From Deltaproteobacteria bacterium (GTDB taxonomy: Bacteria; Myxococcota_A; Polyangia; Polyangiales; Ga0077539), in the NCBI GenBank assembly GCA_016704445.1, contig JADJAE010000070.1, positions 1 to 59,890 of the forward strand: a stretch of DNA of 59,890 nt. The letters are read 5' to 3'. A program made the position numbers and the translations under genes. Every line of letters starts with the position of its first letter. Positions within the stretch are counted from its first letter, which is position 1. Under the pieces are notes generated by a model that worked only from the letters and a program-made list of their open reading frames with translations, was not told where the DNA came from and ran no database searches. Positions 34,915-43,222 of this stretch are shown here, piece after piece.

Positions 34915-35523
34915 TCACCCTCCCCACGTGCTCGACGTCGAGGTCCCGTCGGCGCTCAGGGCCACGCTGCGGGTCCAGTGCTGGCGATAGCCACGGCCGG
35001 GGAGGGCGATGAGCTCCACCGGGCCGCCCGTGGGCAGGTGCTGCCCCGCCGCGACGCGGAAGCGCACCAGGCGGTTGGTGCACCCCACGTAGAGCCACCC
35101 GTCAGGGTGAAACGCGAGCCCGAAGGGCAGCTCGAGGTCGCGAGCGAAGACCTCCCTGCGCCCATCGGCGACGCCGTCGTGGTCGTCGTCGCGCAGCACC
35201 GTCACCCGCCCCGCGCCCGCCTCGCTGACGAAGACCGAGCCGTCGGGCGCGAGGGCCATCGAGCGCGCGTTCTGGAAGCCCTGCGCCCAGCGGGTCACGC
35301 GCAGCCCTCCAGCGACGCGGGGGGCGGTCCCAGCGGGGCGATCGACCTCCTCGGCGGGGTTGCGCGCGGAGGGCGTGTGGAAGGGCGGCGGCAGCGTCGC
35401 CTCCCCGGCGGTAGACGGGGCGCGGACGGCGGGGTGGTCGACGAGCGACGCCCTCGGCGCCGCGCGAGGGGAGCGGGAGCAGGCGAGCGGGATCAACCCG
35501 AGGGCGAGGAGTGTGGCGCGCAT
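34915..35523 (-). pseudogene. truncated PQQ/sorbosone dehydrogenase-like lipoprotein
   Basis: 202 aa. A lipoprotein signal (LLALGLIPLACSRS) is followed by a Pro-rich linker and the first blades of a sugar-dehydrogenase propeller: RVTRWAQGFQNARSMALAPD, GSVFVSEAGAGRVTVLRDDD, LPFGLAFHPDGWLYVGCTNR. The typical next step would be S-x-D-G-x-x-L-Y-V-S-V-G-S. Here the sequence reads SADGTSTSSTWGG and stops, so the C-terminal two-thirds of the domain is missing. Probably a decayed or recombined copy, non-catalytic. Confidence 0.65.
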
Positions 35524-35577
35524 GGCGACGTACGAAAGCGTAACAGCCCCGGTGCTCGAAGAAGGCCGCCCACGGGG

Positions 35578-36465
35578 TCACGAGAAGAGCTCGGCCTCCC
35601 GGATGGCCGCGACGCCGGGGTGCTGGAGCTGGGCCTCGGTGGTGATGGCGTAGAAGCGCTCTCGCAGCTTCTCGGAGCGCCCGACGACGGCCACGGCGTG
35701 CTCCTGGCAGACCTCCTCGGCGACCACCGAGGGGGCGGGGAAGACCCCCACGCCGGCGCGCCCGAAGGAGGCCATGGTGGCGCCGTCGTCGAACTCGGCC
35801 ACCACCACGGGGTGGATGCGCAGCGACTCGAACCAGAGGTTGAGCGAGCGGCGCATCGCGGTGTGCTCGGTGGGGAGCAGCATCGGCGCGCCGTCGAGCG
35901 AGCGGGGGAAGCCCCGGCGGTAGCGCTCGGCCAGCGCCGCGGTGGCGAAGAAGGTGACGCCCGACTCGCCGAGCAGGTGGTGGTAGCCGCGGAGGTGCAT
36001 CGCCGTGCCCATGGGGCTGTCGCTGAGCACCACGTCGAAGCGCCGCGCCGCGAGGTCTTCGAGCAGCCGCTCTCCCTTGTCTTCACGGCAGATCAGCCTC
36101 ACCGGCTGAGGCAGGCGAAGCGCCGGAGCGAGCAGCCGGTACACCACGGACTTGGGGAGCGCGTCGACGATGCCCACGGAGAGCCGCAGCGCCCGCTCGG
36201 CGGGCTGGTGCTCGACGGCGTCGACGAGCGCCTGGCCGAGGGAGAAGATCTCCTGGGCGTAGCTGTAGACGACGTGCCCGGCGGCGGTGAGCGTGAGGCT
36301 GCGACCGGAGCGCTCGAGGAGCTTGCGGTCGAGCGAGCGCTCGAGCTCCTTGAGCTGGAGGCTGATCGTGGGTTGGGACACGTGCAGCTCGGCGGCGGCG
36401 GCCACGATGCTGCCCTTGCGGGCCACGACCCAGAAGTAATGGAGGTGGTGGTAGTTGAAGTTCAT
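35578..36465 (-). CDS. nhaR: NhaR-like LysR-family transcriptional regulator
   Basis: 295 aa, intact. Begins MNFNYHHLHYFWVVARKGSI, the characteristic NhaR opening. The HTH is AAAAELHVSQPTISLQLKEL. The effector domain has LRLSVGIVDALPKSVVYRLL, RFDVVLSDSPMG and AEFDDGATMASFGRAGVGVF, as in NhaR. In other bacteria NhaR activates Na+/H+ antiporter genes. Here no antiporter is adjacent and the divergent gene encodes a ribosome-hibernation-factor-like protein, so the target may be that gene. The symbol is by similarity. Confidence 0.85.
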   Translation of the reverse strand: MNFNYHHLHYFWVVARKGSIVAAAAELHVSQPTISLQLKELERSLDRKLLERSGRSLTLTAAGHVVYSYAQEIFSLGQALVDAVEHQPAERALRLSVGIVDALPKSVVYRLLAPALRLPQPVRLICREDKGERLLEDLAARRFDVVLSDSPMGTAMHLRGYHHLLGESGVTFFATAALAERYRRGFPRSLDGAPMLLPTEHTAMRRSLNLWFESLRIHPVVVAEFDDGATMASFGRAGVGVFPAPSVVAEEVCQEHAVAVVGRSEKLRERFYAITTEAQLQHPGVAAIREAELFS

Positions 36466-36474
36466 CGTGGCCGT

Positions 36475-36495
36475 CCCATAGGCAAAACCTATGGG
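36475..36495. promoter_or_regulatory. perfect palindrome between nhaR-like gene and HPF-like gene
   Basis: CCCATAGG-CAAAA-CCTATGGG, ten bases upstream of the regulator start and about 74 bases upstream of the divergent gene. The symmetry and position suit a LysR recognition box used for autoregulation and for control of the divergent gene. Confidence 0.65.
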
Positions 36496-36568
36496 TGTCG
36501 TAGAAACTTTGTCATGGTCTAAGTGCCTGGGGTGCCCATGATTGGCTTTGAAACGGAGGCCACGAACC

Positions 36569-36919
36569 ATGAACCTGGATACGAGGACGATCGGTTTCGC
36601 GCTGACGGAGGCGCTTGAGCAGCGGGTGGGTGATCATGTGGGAATGGCGCTGGGGCCGGTGGCTGGGAGCGTCACCCGGGTGCAGGTCTGGCTGAGCGAC
36701 GTGAACGGCGATCGAGGCGGCATCGACAAGCGGTGCCGCGTGGTGGCGACGCTGGGGCATCACCGCTCGGCGGTCGCCGAGGCGACCACGGACGACCTCT
36801 ATACCGCCATCGACGAGGCCGCCCGGAAGGTGGGGCGCGCGGCGCAGCGGCTGGCGACCCGGCGTCTGGCGCACGAGCGCAAGGACGCGCAGCGGCCCGG
36901 GGCCCTCGTGAGGCCGTAG
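36569..36919 (+). CDS. HPF/RaiA-like ribosome-associated protein
   Basis: 116 aa, intact, ATG preceded by a good ACGGAGG ribosome site. The fold signature is visible: IGFALTEALEQRVGDHVGMA, then RVQVWLSDVNGDRGGIDKRC, RVVATLGHHRSAVAEATTDD and LYTAIDEAARKVGRAAQRLA. The alternating beta-alpha-beta-beta-beta-alpha pattern with DLYxAID is that of hibernation-promoting factors. These bind the 30S decoding region and idle ribosomes under stress. It is short, so it lacks a long-HPF dimerisation tail. Confidence 0.8.
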   Translation: MNLDTRTIGFALTEALEQRVGDHVGMALGPVAGSVTRVQVWLSDVNGDRGGIDKRCRVVATLGHHRSAVAEATTDDLYTAIDEAARKVGRAAQRLATRRLAHERKDAQRPGALVRP

Positions 36920-36926
36920 CCTCGGC

Positions 36927-38939
36927 TCAGCGCGGCGGCAGGTACCAGATCGGCGAGGTCCAGGCGCGCTCCTGCACCGTGTCGGGCAGCGAGCCGTCGC
37001 AGCAGGCCACCAGCGGCGACCCCCGAGGCACCCTGGCGCAGTCGACGCGCAGCTCGTTGCAGAGCCGTCGGCTCCAGCGGCACGTCGGGTCTTCCAACAC
37101 CCTCGCGTACCAGAACGCCGCCGCCGCCGGATCGAAGTCCGGATCCCTCCACACGCCGCAGCGCGTAGCCGCGCCCGGGGTCCCTCTGGCGGCGCAGGTC
37201 GCCGGGTCGACGGTGGCCCCGGAGGCCTCGCCGTCCACGCGGTAGACCCGCTCGTGGGTGCCGCTCGCGTCGGCCCAGCCCTTCACGATCTCGATGCGCT
37301 GCAGCGGCGACCCCATGGCGTCTCTCAGCGCGCTCACCACGAAGGCCGGCGCCCCTGACCCGCCCGGCCTCGCCGGCAGGTCGGAGCCCATCGGAACCCC
37401 CAGTGCATAGCCCTGCTCCGCCAGGTCTCTCGCGTCGCAGAGGCCCTCCGGGAGCGACCATCCGCCGAAGAAGCGCACCACCACGCGCGTTCCGCTGGTG
37501 GCGTAGGCCTCTCGTCGGCGCATCGCCCCGAAGAGGGAGTCCCGGGTGTTCTCCTCGGCCCAGAGCACCGCGAGCCCTCCTGGGCTGTTGAGCCTGATCG
37601 TGATGGGCCGCCCCATGCCCTCCGGGGTGAGCCTTCCCTCGGCGGTGTCGTCGCCTCGCGCGGCGTGCCCGGGCCACGAGTCCTCCTCCACCAGGCCCGG
37701 CGTGGCGTTGTGGGTGTCGGTGCTCGCGATGAACCCCAGGTGGAAGGGATCGGCCCCGATGCGCAGGTACTCCGCGAGCCCCCGGCGCAGGGCGGGGCGA
37801 ACGAAGTCCGCGGGTTCGATGCAGGCTCCGGCGAGCCCGAAGCCGCCCGCCACCGAGCAGAGCGGGGTGCACCCGACCGGGTTGCCGGGGGCCACGCAGG
37901 GGACGCCCGTGAGCTGCTCGAAGCGGCACGCCTCGTCCTCGCTGGCGAGCAGGCTCGCGGCGCCGGGGATGCACTCCGACGAGCCCTTGTGCTGATAGAT
38001 CTCGACCAGGGGTTCGAGCCGGGCGCGTCGTGCCGCGAAGGCGGCGTCGTAGGGGCGGCCGTCCTCGGTGGTCAGCGCGAACATCAGCCCCGCGGACTGG
38101 TTGCTGTTGTGCGGGATGGCGAGCGCGTCGCAGGGCGTCCCGGTGGCGAGGCAGTCGCGGTCGAGGGCGCGCCAGAGCTGGTCGGGCGTCGGGGCCTCGA
38201 TGTAGCTGGTGGGCGATCGGGGGACGCTGGCGTTGCGGAAGATGATGTTGCGGTGGAGGTTGTTGGCGCCGGGTGAGCCGGTCCACTCGTAGCCGACGAA
38301 GCTGGTGAAGCGGCACTCGTCGCTGCGGTCGTAGGCCTCCTCGGCGGCCTGCTGGGTCTCCTCCCAGACGGTGCGTAGCCTCGCGGCGCAGAGCTCGGCG
38401 TTCTCGTTGCGGCAGATGGCGGGGCGCGCGGGCATGCGGGACGAGAGGGGCAGCGCGTAGTCGGTGGCGGCCACGAGGCGGGTCTCTCGCTGCTCGCGGC
38501 AGGTGCGGGTGTCGTAGAGGGCCGATCCGGCGGTGGTGCAGAGGTCGGTCTCCGCGAGAAACTCCGAGTGGTCGGTGACCGCGGTGAAGTCGAGCGGGCG
38601 GGTGAGGCGCGCGGTGCGGGTGGCGCGGCCCTCGGCGTCGTAGGGGGCGAGGCCCACGCTCTCTCCGCGGGCGAAGCGGTAGGCGTCCGAGGGGCGGGCT
38701 CGGGTGCCCCAGCTCGCGGCGTCGAAGGAGAGCCCGGTGTGCACGTGGAGGTCGCCGAAGAAGGGCTCCCGCAGCGGGTTGCGACGCCTGCACGCGACGT
38801 GGGTGTCGGGGCGCACCAGCACCCTCGAGACATCCCCGCCGGCGACATCGGCCGCGCCCGCGTCGGTCACCGAGGGGGTGGTGGACTCGCACGCGGCGAG
38901 CGCGACCGACACGGAGAGCGCGATCCACTTGTCGGACAC
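36927..38939 (-). CDS. DUF3604 lipoprotein (PHP-like predicted metallohydrolase)
   Basis: 670 aa from GTG (VSDKWIALSVSVALAACEST, a lipobox). The DUF3604 core is complete: REPFFGDLHVHTGLSFDAAS (H-x-H of a PHP-type metal site), DFTAVTDHSEFLAETDLC (TDH), ALAIPHNSNQSAG, LVEIYQHKGSSECIPGAA, GFIASTDTHNATPGLVEEDS (TDTH). The last third is RIEIVKGWADASGTHERVYR and AFWYARVLEDPTCRWSRRLC. Metal-binding residues are all present. Its substrate is unknown. It is divergent from the PPIase-HupE pair. Confidence 0.85.
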   Translation of the reverse strand: MSDKWIALSVSVALAACESTTPSVTDAGAADVAGGDVSRVLVRPDTHVACRRRNPLREPFFGDLHVHTGLSFDAASWGTRARPSDAYRFARGESVGLAPYDAEGRATRTARLTRPLDFTAVTDHSEFLAETDLCTTAGSALYDTRTCREQRETRLVAATDYALPLSSRMPARPAICRNENAELCAARLRTVWEETQQAAEEAYDRSDECRFTSFVGYEWTGSPGANNLHRNIIFRNASVPRSPTSYIEAPTPDQLWRALDRDCLATGTPCDALAIPHNSNQSAGLMFALTTEDGRPYDAAFAARRARLEPLVEIYQHKGSSECIPGAASLLASEDEACRFEQLTGVPCVAPGNPVGCTPLCSVAGGFGLAGACIEPADFVRPALRRGLAEYLRIGADPFHLGFIASTDTHNATPGLVEEDSWPGHAARGDDTAEGRLTPEGMGRPITIRLNSPGGLAVLWAEENTRDSLFGAMRRREAYATSGTRVVVRFFGGWSLPEGLCDARDLAEQGYALGVPMGSDLPARPGGSGAPAFVVSALRDAMGSPLQRIEIVKGWADASGTHERVYRVDGEASGATVDPATCAARGTPGAATRCGVWRDPDFDPAAAAFWYARVLEDPTCRWSRRLCNELRVDCARVPRGSPLVACCDGSLPDTVQERAWTSPIWYLPPR

Positions 38940-38966
38940 GGCCGGGGCACCATAGCGTGCGCGCCG

Positions 38967-39797
38967 GTGCAGGAGCGAAGGGAAACCGCGGCGATCCGGG
39001 TGTGGAGGGCTCACCCGCTGGTGCGCTTCGCGGTGCTGGGCGCGGCGCTCTTCGCGCTCGACCGATGGCGCACCGCGACCCGGGCGCCCGCCCCGAGCGG
39101 CCGGGACATCGTCCTGTCGAGGGACTTCGTCGCCGGGCTGCGCGCTGGCCTGTGGAGGGAGCGGGGCAGGGAGCCCGGGGAGGCGGAGTTCGAGGCCAGG
39201 CTGGCGGAGCACGTGCGCGACGAGGTGCTCTACCGCAGCGCCCTGGCGCGAGGGCTCGACCGCGGCGACGGGATCATCCGGCGCCGGCTGGTGCAGAAGG
39301 AGACCTACCTGCTCGAAGCGGAGGCCGAGCCGGGGCCGCCCTCCGAGGCGGCGCTGCGGTCGTGGTACGAGGCCCACCGTGAGCGCTACCGCACGAGCTC
39401 GCGCATCGACCTGGAGCACCGCTTCTTCTCGGTCGACCGACGGGGGGCCCGCGCCTCCGCCGACGCCGCGCGGTCGCTGTCGAGCGGCGCTCCGGGGGAC
39501 CCCTTCCTGCGGGGAGAGCGCTTCGCGGACGCGACCTCGTCGGAGCTCGCGGGGGTCTTCGGCGAGGCCTTCGCGGCGGCGGTGGAGGCGCTGCCCGTGG
39601 GGCCGTGGAGCGGTCCGGTCGCGAGCGCGCTGGGGCAGCACCTGGTGAGGGTGAGGTCGAGGCGCGAGGGGGCCGTGGCGCCCTTCGAGGAGGCGCGCGA
39701 GTCGGTGGCGAGAGAGTGGCGGGAGGCCGAGCGCACGCGCCGGGTGGAGGCCGCGACGAGGGCGCTGCTGGGCGGGTACAGGGTGGTGCGGGAGTGA
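38967..39797 (+). CDS. membrane-anchored parvulin-like peptidyl-prolyl isomerase
   Basis: 276 aa from GTG, 27 bases after the divergent DUF3604 start. An N-terminal membrane anchor (AVLGAALFALDRW) precedes the SurA-N-like chaperone helices (VRDEVLYRSALARGLDRGDG then IIRRRLVQKETYLLEAEAEP). The shortened parvulin-type segment (RFADATSSELAGVFGEAFAA, SGPVASALGQHLVRVRSRRE) follows. It is a periplasmic folding helper or holdase. The stop overlaps the GTG of the next gene, so the two are translationally coupled. Confidence 0.75.
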   Translation: MQERRETAAIRVWRAHPLVRFAVLGAALFALDRWRTATRAPAPSGRDIVLSRDFVAGLRAGLWRERGREPGEAEFEARLAEHVRDEVLYRSALARGLDRGDGIIRRRLVQKETYLLEAEAEPGPPSEAALRSWYEAHRERYRTSSRIDLEHRFFSVDRRGARASADAARSLSSGAPGDPFLRGERFADATSSELAGVFGEAFAAAVEALPVGPWSGPVASALGQHLVRVRSRREGAVAPFEEARESVAREWREAERTRRVEAATRALLGGYRVVRE

Positions 39798-40750
39798 GGC
39801 GGGGCGTCCTCCTCTTCCTCCTGCTCACGCTGCTCCCGTCGATGGCGCTGGGGCACCCGCTGGCGCTCGGGCTCATCGAGCTCACCGAGCGGGGCGACGG
39901 CTGCGTCTCCGTGTCCCTCCGCGTCTCCGGAACCGAGCAGCAGGGCCACTCCGTCACGCTGCCTCCGCCCGCCGGATGCGCCCTCTCTGCGCCGATGACC
40001 GAGCGCCTGGGCAGCGACGCCTCGGAGTCCACCGGGGAGTGGCGCTGCCCTCGCGGGCTGCGCGGCGCGGCGATGACGGCGCGCGGCCTGGAGGGCTCGG
40101 AGGTGCAGCTCATCGTGCGGGCGCGACTCGCGGACGGCACGCTCGCCGAGGCGAGGCTCGACGACCACCAGCGGCGCTTCGTGGTTGCGCCGAGGGCGCG
40201 CACGTCAGCGGTGGCGTGGTCGTACCTTCGCATGGGCGCGGCGCACATCGCCGAGGGCCTCGACCACCTGGCCTTCGTGGCCTGCCTCGCGCTCTGGATC
40301 TCCTCCCTCCGAGGCATCCTCCTGGCCGTGACGGGCTTCACCGTGGGCCACTCGGTGACGCTGGCGCTGGCGGCGACGGAGGCGGTGCGCATCCCGTCGA
40401 GGCCGGTGGAGGCCTGCGTGGCGCTGAGCGTGCTGCTGCTGGCGCTGGAGGTGGCGCGCGGTCGCCCGGCGCCGAAGGGCGCATGGTGGATGGCCGCGGG
40501 CTTCGGGCTGCTGCACGGGCTCGGCTTCGCGAGCGCGCTGCGGGACATCGGCCTGCCGGGAGGGGCGACGGCGGCGGCGCTGGTGTCCTTCAACGCGGGC
40601 GTGGAGCTGGGGCAGGTGGCCTTCGTGGCGCTCTCGCTCGGGGCGGCGTGGGCGGTGCGTCGCGCGGGGCTGGATGGGTCGCGGGCGCGGCGGTGGGTGG
40701 CCGACCTCGCGGGGGCGTGGGCGGTGATGCTGCTGCTCCAGCGGGTGTGA
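39794..40750 (+). CDS. HupE/UreJ-family membrane protein
   Basis: 318 aa from a GTG overlapping the PPIase stop. Signal peptide (VLLFLLLTLLPSMALGHPLA), a periplasmic domain of about 110 residues, then six or seven TM helices. The family motif is intact: MGAAHIAEGLDHLAFVACLA, VTGFTVGHSVTLALAA, and FGLLHGLGFASALRDIGLPG, with the conserved histidines of a nickel/metal permease. The combination with an upstream parvulin isomerase and a DUF3604 protein suggests a metal-handling envelope module; the metal is not shown by the sequence. Confidence 0.85.
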   Translation: MRRGVLLFLLLTLLPSMALGHPLALGLIELTERGDGCVSVSLRVSGTEQQGHSVTLPPPAGCALSAPMTERLGSDASESTGEWRCPRGLRGAAMTARGLEGSEVQLIVRARLADGTLAEARLDDHQRRFVVAPRARTSAVAWSYLRMGAAHIAEGLDHLAFVACLALWISSLRGILLAVTGFTVGHSVTLALAATEAVRIPSRPVEACVALSVLLLALEVARGRPAPKGAWWMAAGFGLLHGLGFASALRDIGLPGGATAAALVSFNAGVELGQVAFVALSLGAAWAVRRAGLDGSRARRWVADLAGAWAVMLLLQRV

Positions 40751-40761
40751 TCAGAGCGGGC

Positions 40762-41235
40762 CTACGGATCAACGGGGAGGCGAGGCCGGGCGAGCAGACA
40801 CACCGGCTCTCCATAGCCTCCACCGCCGACATCGCTGGCGCGAGTGTGGATGACATCCGCCTCGTCTCCGAGCTTGCTTACCCAGCGACCGTCGAGGAGC
40901 TGTCTCGCGGCGTGGGTCGCGGTCTCACCGATCGCGAAGAGCGCGACCTTGACCAGGGCGGGGTCGCACGAGTCATCGGCGCAAGGAGCGAATCCGACCG
41001 TCGCCAGCGCCGCGCTCCAGGCGCTCACGGTGTTGTCTGGTTCGACAGCGGTTGGCCAGTAGACGCCCGGGATCGTCGGCGGGACGACGTACGGCTCCCA
41101 CCACCGACCCTGGTCGTTCGCAGCGAACGCGAGGCAGTTGTAGTCCTCCGTCGGGTCGCTGTGCGCTTCGCAGGTGGCGGGAGAGAGCCTCGGAGCGAAG
41201 GAGCACCACGATGGGTCGAACTCACGAGACGTCAC
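40762..41235 (-). CDS. DUF7689-like small protein with conserved Cys and His
   Basis: 157 aa from GTG, overlapping the upstream gene by 14 bases. The pattern is DYNCLAFAANDQGRWWEPYV, then GVYWPTAVEPDNTVSAW, CADDSCDPALVKVALFAIGE, THAARQLLDGRWVSKLGDEA and IHTRASDVGGGGYGEPVCLL. The Cys in N-C-L-A-F-A and the His in T-H-A-A-R-Q are spaced as in papain-like cysteine enzymes, and I recall this pattern from DUF7689 proteins. Catalysis is unproved. Coupled to the STAND-like gene, it could be its effector or accessory partner. Confidence 0.6.
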   Translation of the reverse strand: MTSREFDPSWCSFAPRLSPATCEAHSDPTEDYNCLAFAANDQGRWWEPYVVPPTIPGVYWPTAVEPDNTVSAWSAALATVGFAPCADDSCDPALVKVALFAIGETATHAARQLLDGRWVSKLGDEADVIHTRASDVGGGGYGEPVCLLARPRLPVDP

Positions 41236-43162
41236 GGCGGTCTCCGCGGTCGATGAGGCCTGAGGCTCGCCCCCACTCGACCCAGGCCGCGTGCACCTGC
41301 GACAGGGTCACCTCGCCCTCCGGGAGAGTCGGTTGAGCGCCAGTGAGCTGCTTCAACGCCGTGTCCCAGTGCCCCCGCCGACCCTCCACTAGCCACCGGA
41401 GGATCTCCGGGACGACGTCCGCGCCCATCGCCAGGATCTCGGCGTAGGCAAGATGCTTGAACTTCTCGGCTCTCGATGAGAGGTGCCTGGTCTCTGTCTG
41501 CCAACGATGGGCGAGCTGTTCGAAGCGCACCGCGCGCACGACGGCGGTCCAGGCATCGAGCGGACGATTGCCGCCCCGCTGCGTGGCGTCGACGCTGGCG
41601 AGCCACGTTCCATCGTCGTGGTAGCGGAGCGAACACCTCCCCATCGCGGTGAGCGTGACCGCGGGAACACCCGGCGCCCACAAGCGCTGCGACGTCCACC
41701 CCCGATCGAGCTGCGAGAGCAGTCGTCCCTCATGCAACCCCTGGAGAGCGAGCGCGGAAGGCGCGTTGGACCACACCACCAGGGCTGCGATCAGGTGACC
41801 GCGTGACATCAACCGCCAGACCGAGCGATGGAGCAGGTACTTCGCGCTGCCCTCGTCGTCGACGGATTGCGCCCAGGCGCGACGCAGGCGAACCAGCGCC
41901 TCCTCCTCCCGCTCCGCGATGAACAACGCCCGGATGAGACGAGCCGCGAAGAGGACGTTCTCCGGCCACGCCGTCGCGGCGTTGCGATAGGCGACGAGAG
42001 TGTCGTCGAGCGGCTCCAGCGGCGTCGGGGCGCGATATCGGTTGTAGTGGAGGTAGTGCTCCACATAGGCACGTAGCTGTCGATCAACTCCGGGGACCGG
42101 CGCGAGCATCCGCTGGACGTGCTCATAGGTGATCGCCGCTCCGCCGTGATCGCCGCTCCGCGACTGATCCAGCGCCATCGACAGCAGCACGCCCCCTCCG
42201 TACCGGGCCAGGGCGATCGCCTTCGGGGGATCGGGCACCGCCGCGAAGTGTCGGTGCGCCTCGATGAGGGCCGTGGGCTGGTCGATGTCCGCGTGCGCCC
42301 CACGCGAGAAGCCCTCGAAGGCCTCGGCCCAACGGCGGTGGCGGATCGAGCCGACGGAAGCGGGGCTGTTGTTCAACGTCGCGAACGGCAACGGGAGCAC
42401 CACCTGATCGCGTCGGCGGTTGACGAGGTGACACTCGATGGCCTCGTCGAGGAGGCCCGGCTGCACGAGGCCCAGGGCACGTAGGTGGTTCATCGCGATC
42501 GGGCGACCGTGCACCTGCAACAGGCCGATCAGCTCTTGGAGTTCCTCGGGAAGCCCGCCCAGCAATCGCTCCGCGAATAGAGCGGAGTCGCGGAGTGCCT
42601 CGGGCGGAGGCGAGCCGTCCAGACAGAGGGACCACGCGACCGCGAGGAGGTAGCGGTCCGGGTCGCGCTCGACCCCATGCCACAGCACGTCAGACGCCCA
42701 GCGGCGGTCGGGGCGCGGACGCAACGGGTGAGCGCCTCGGGCGACTCCCGTCTTGATCACGAGCGAGTGCCCGCGGAGGCCGGGTTGCTCCCAGGGCCAC
42801 GGCTCCTGGAGAACCTCCGACAGCACCCCAGGACCAGGAAGGCGCTCGTGCGTGGGAAGTTCGATGAGCACGGAGCGAGCGTCCATGTGCCGGGCCAACG
42901 CGTCGCACCATGCCGCCGACGAGGTCGAGGCGTCGAGTGATGCTGACACGGCGGCGAGCGCCTCCGGGCCGCACTGGCGAGCGAGCGTCGTGACGATGTA
43001 CGCGCTCCGGTCCATGTCCGCCGGAACCTGGACGTACAGCGCTCCCGCTCCGAGCGCCCCGAGCGCGACGTCGATCATCGCCGACGGCCGCACCGCCGCC
43101 CCGGGCTCGCGCAGCCCGTCGAGGAGGTCGGTGGGCACTTCAAACAACGGCTCGATGTTCAT
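41222..43162 (-). CDS. STAND-like protein with degenerate P-loop, TPR and C-terminal domain
   Basis: 646 aa, intact amid frameshifted neighbours. Near the N-terminus ALYVQVPADMDRSAYIVTTL has the strand-loop-helix shape of a STAND NTPase P-loop, but the G-x-x-x-x-G-K-[ST] is gone. VLIELPTHERL and HSLVIKTGV sit where Walker B and sensor 1 would be. Then come a winged-helix-like stretch (PEELQELIGLLQVHGRPIAM) and a helical TPR-like region (LVAYRNAATAWPENVLFAAR). A C-terminal ALKQLTGAQPTLPEG plus WVEWGRASG is a module seen in large predicted conflict proteins. It lies directly after the type I system. I infer an inactive-STAND scaffold or sensor. Confidence 0.55.
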   Translation of the reverse strand: MNIEPLFEVPTDLLDGLREPGAAVRPSAMIDVALGALGAGALYVQVPADMDRSAYIVTTLARQCGPEALAAVSASLDASTSSAAWCDALARHMDARSVLIELPTHERLPGPGVLSEVLQEPWPWEQPGLRGHSLVIKTGVARGAHPLRPRPDRRWASDVLWHGVERDPDRYLLAVAWSLCLDGSPPPEALRDSALFAERLLGGLPEELQELIGLLQVHGRPIAMNHLRALGLVQPGLLDEAIECHLVNRRRDQVVLPLPFATLNNSPASVGSIRHRRWAEAFEGFSRGAHADIDQPTALIEAHRHFAAVPDPPKAIALARYGGGVLLSMALDQSRSGDHGGAAITYEHVQRMLAPVPGVDRQLRAYVEHYLHYNRYRAPTPLEPLDDTLVAYRNAATAWPENVLFAARLIRALFIAEREEEALVRLRRAWAQSVDDEGSAKYLLHRSVWRLMSRGHLIAALVVWSNAPSALALQGLHEGRLLSQLDRGWTSQRLWAPGVPAVTLTAMGRCSLRYHDDGTWLASVDATQRGGNRPLDAWTAVVRAVRFEQLAHRWQTETRHLSSRAEKFKHLAYAEILAMGADVVPEILRWLVEGRRGHWDTALKQLTGAQPTLPEGEVTLSQVHAAWVEWGRASGLIDRGDRRDVS

Positions 43163-43222
43163 CTCGCGCTCACGTCACCGATCCTACTGACTCTGATACC
43201 CCATCGCCCGGCGCCGCGCCGC

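Noticed and set aside
34554..35012. Plus-strand ORF starting MRFATNVLTALDSYTLTPVD
   Set aside because: Only the first 40 residues look protein-like; the rest is Arg/Pro-rich noise and overlaps the dehydrogenase gene. It is noted as a possible remnant only.
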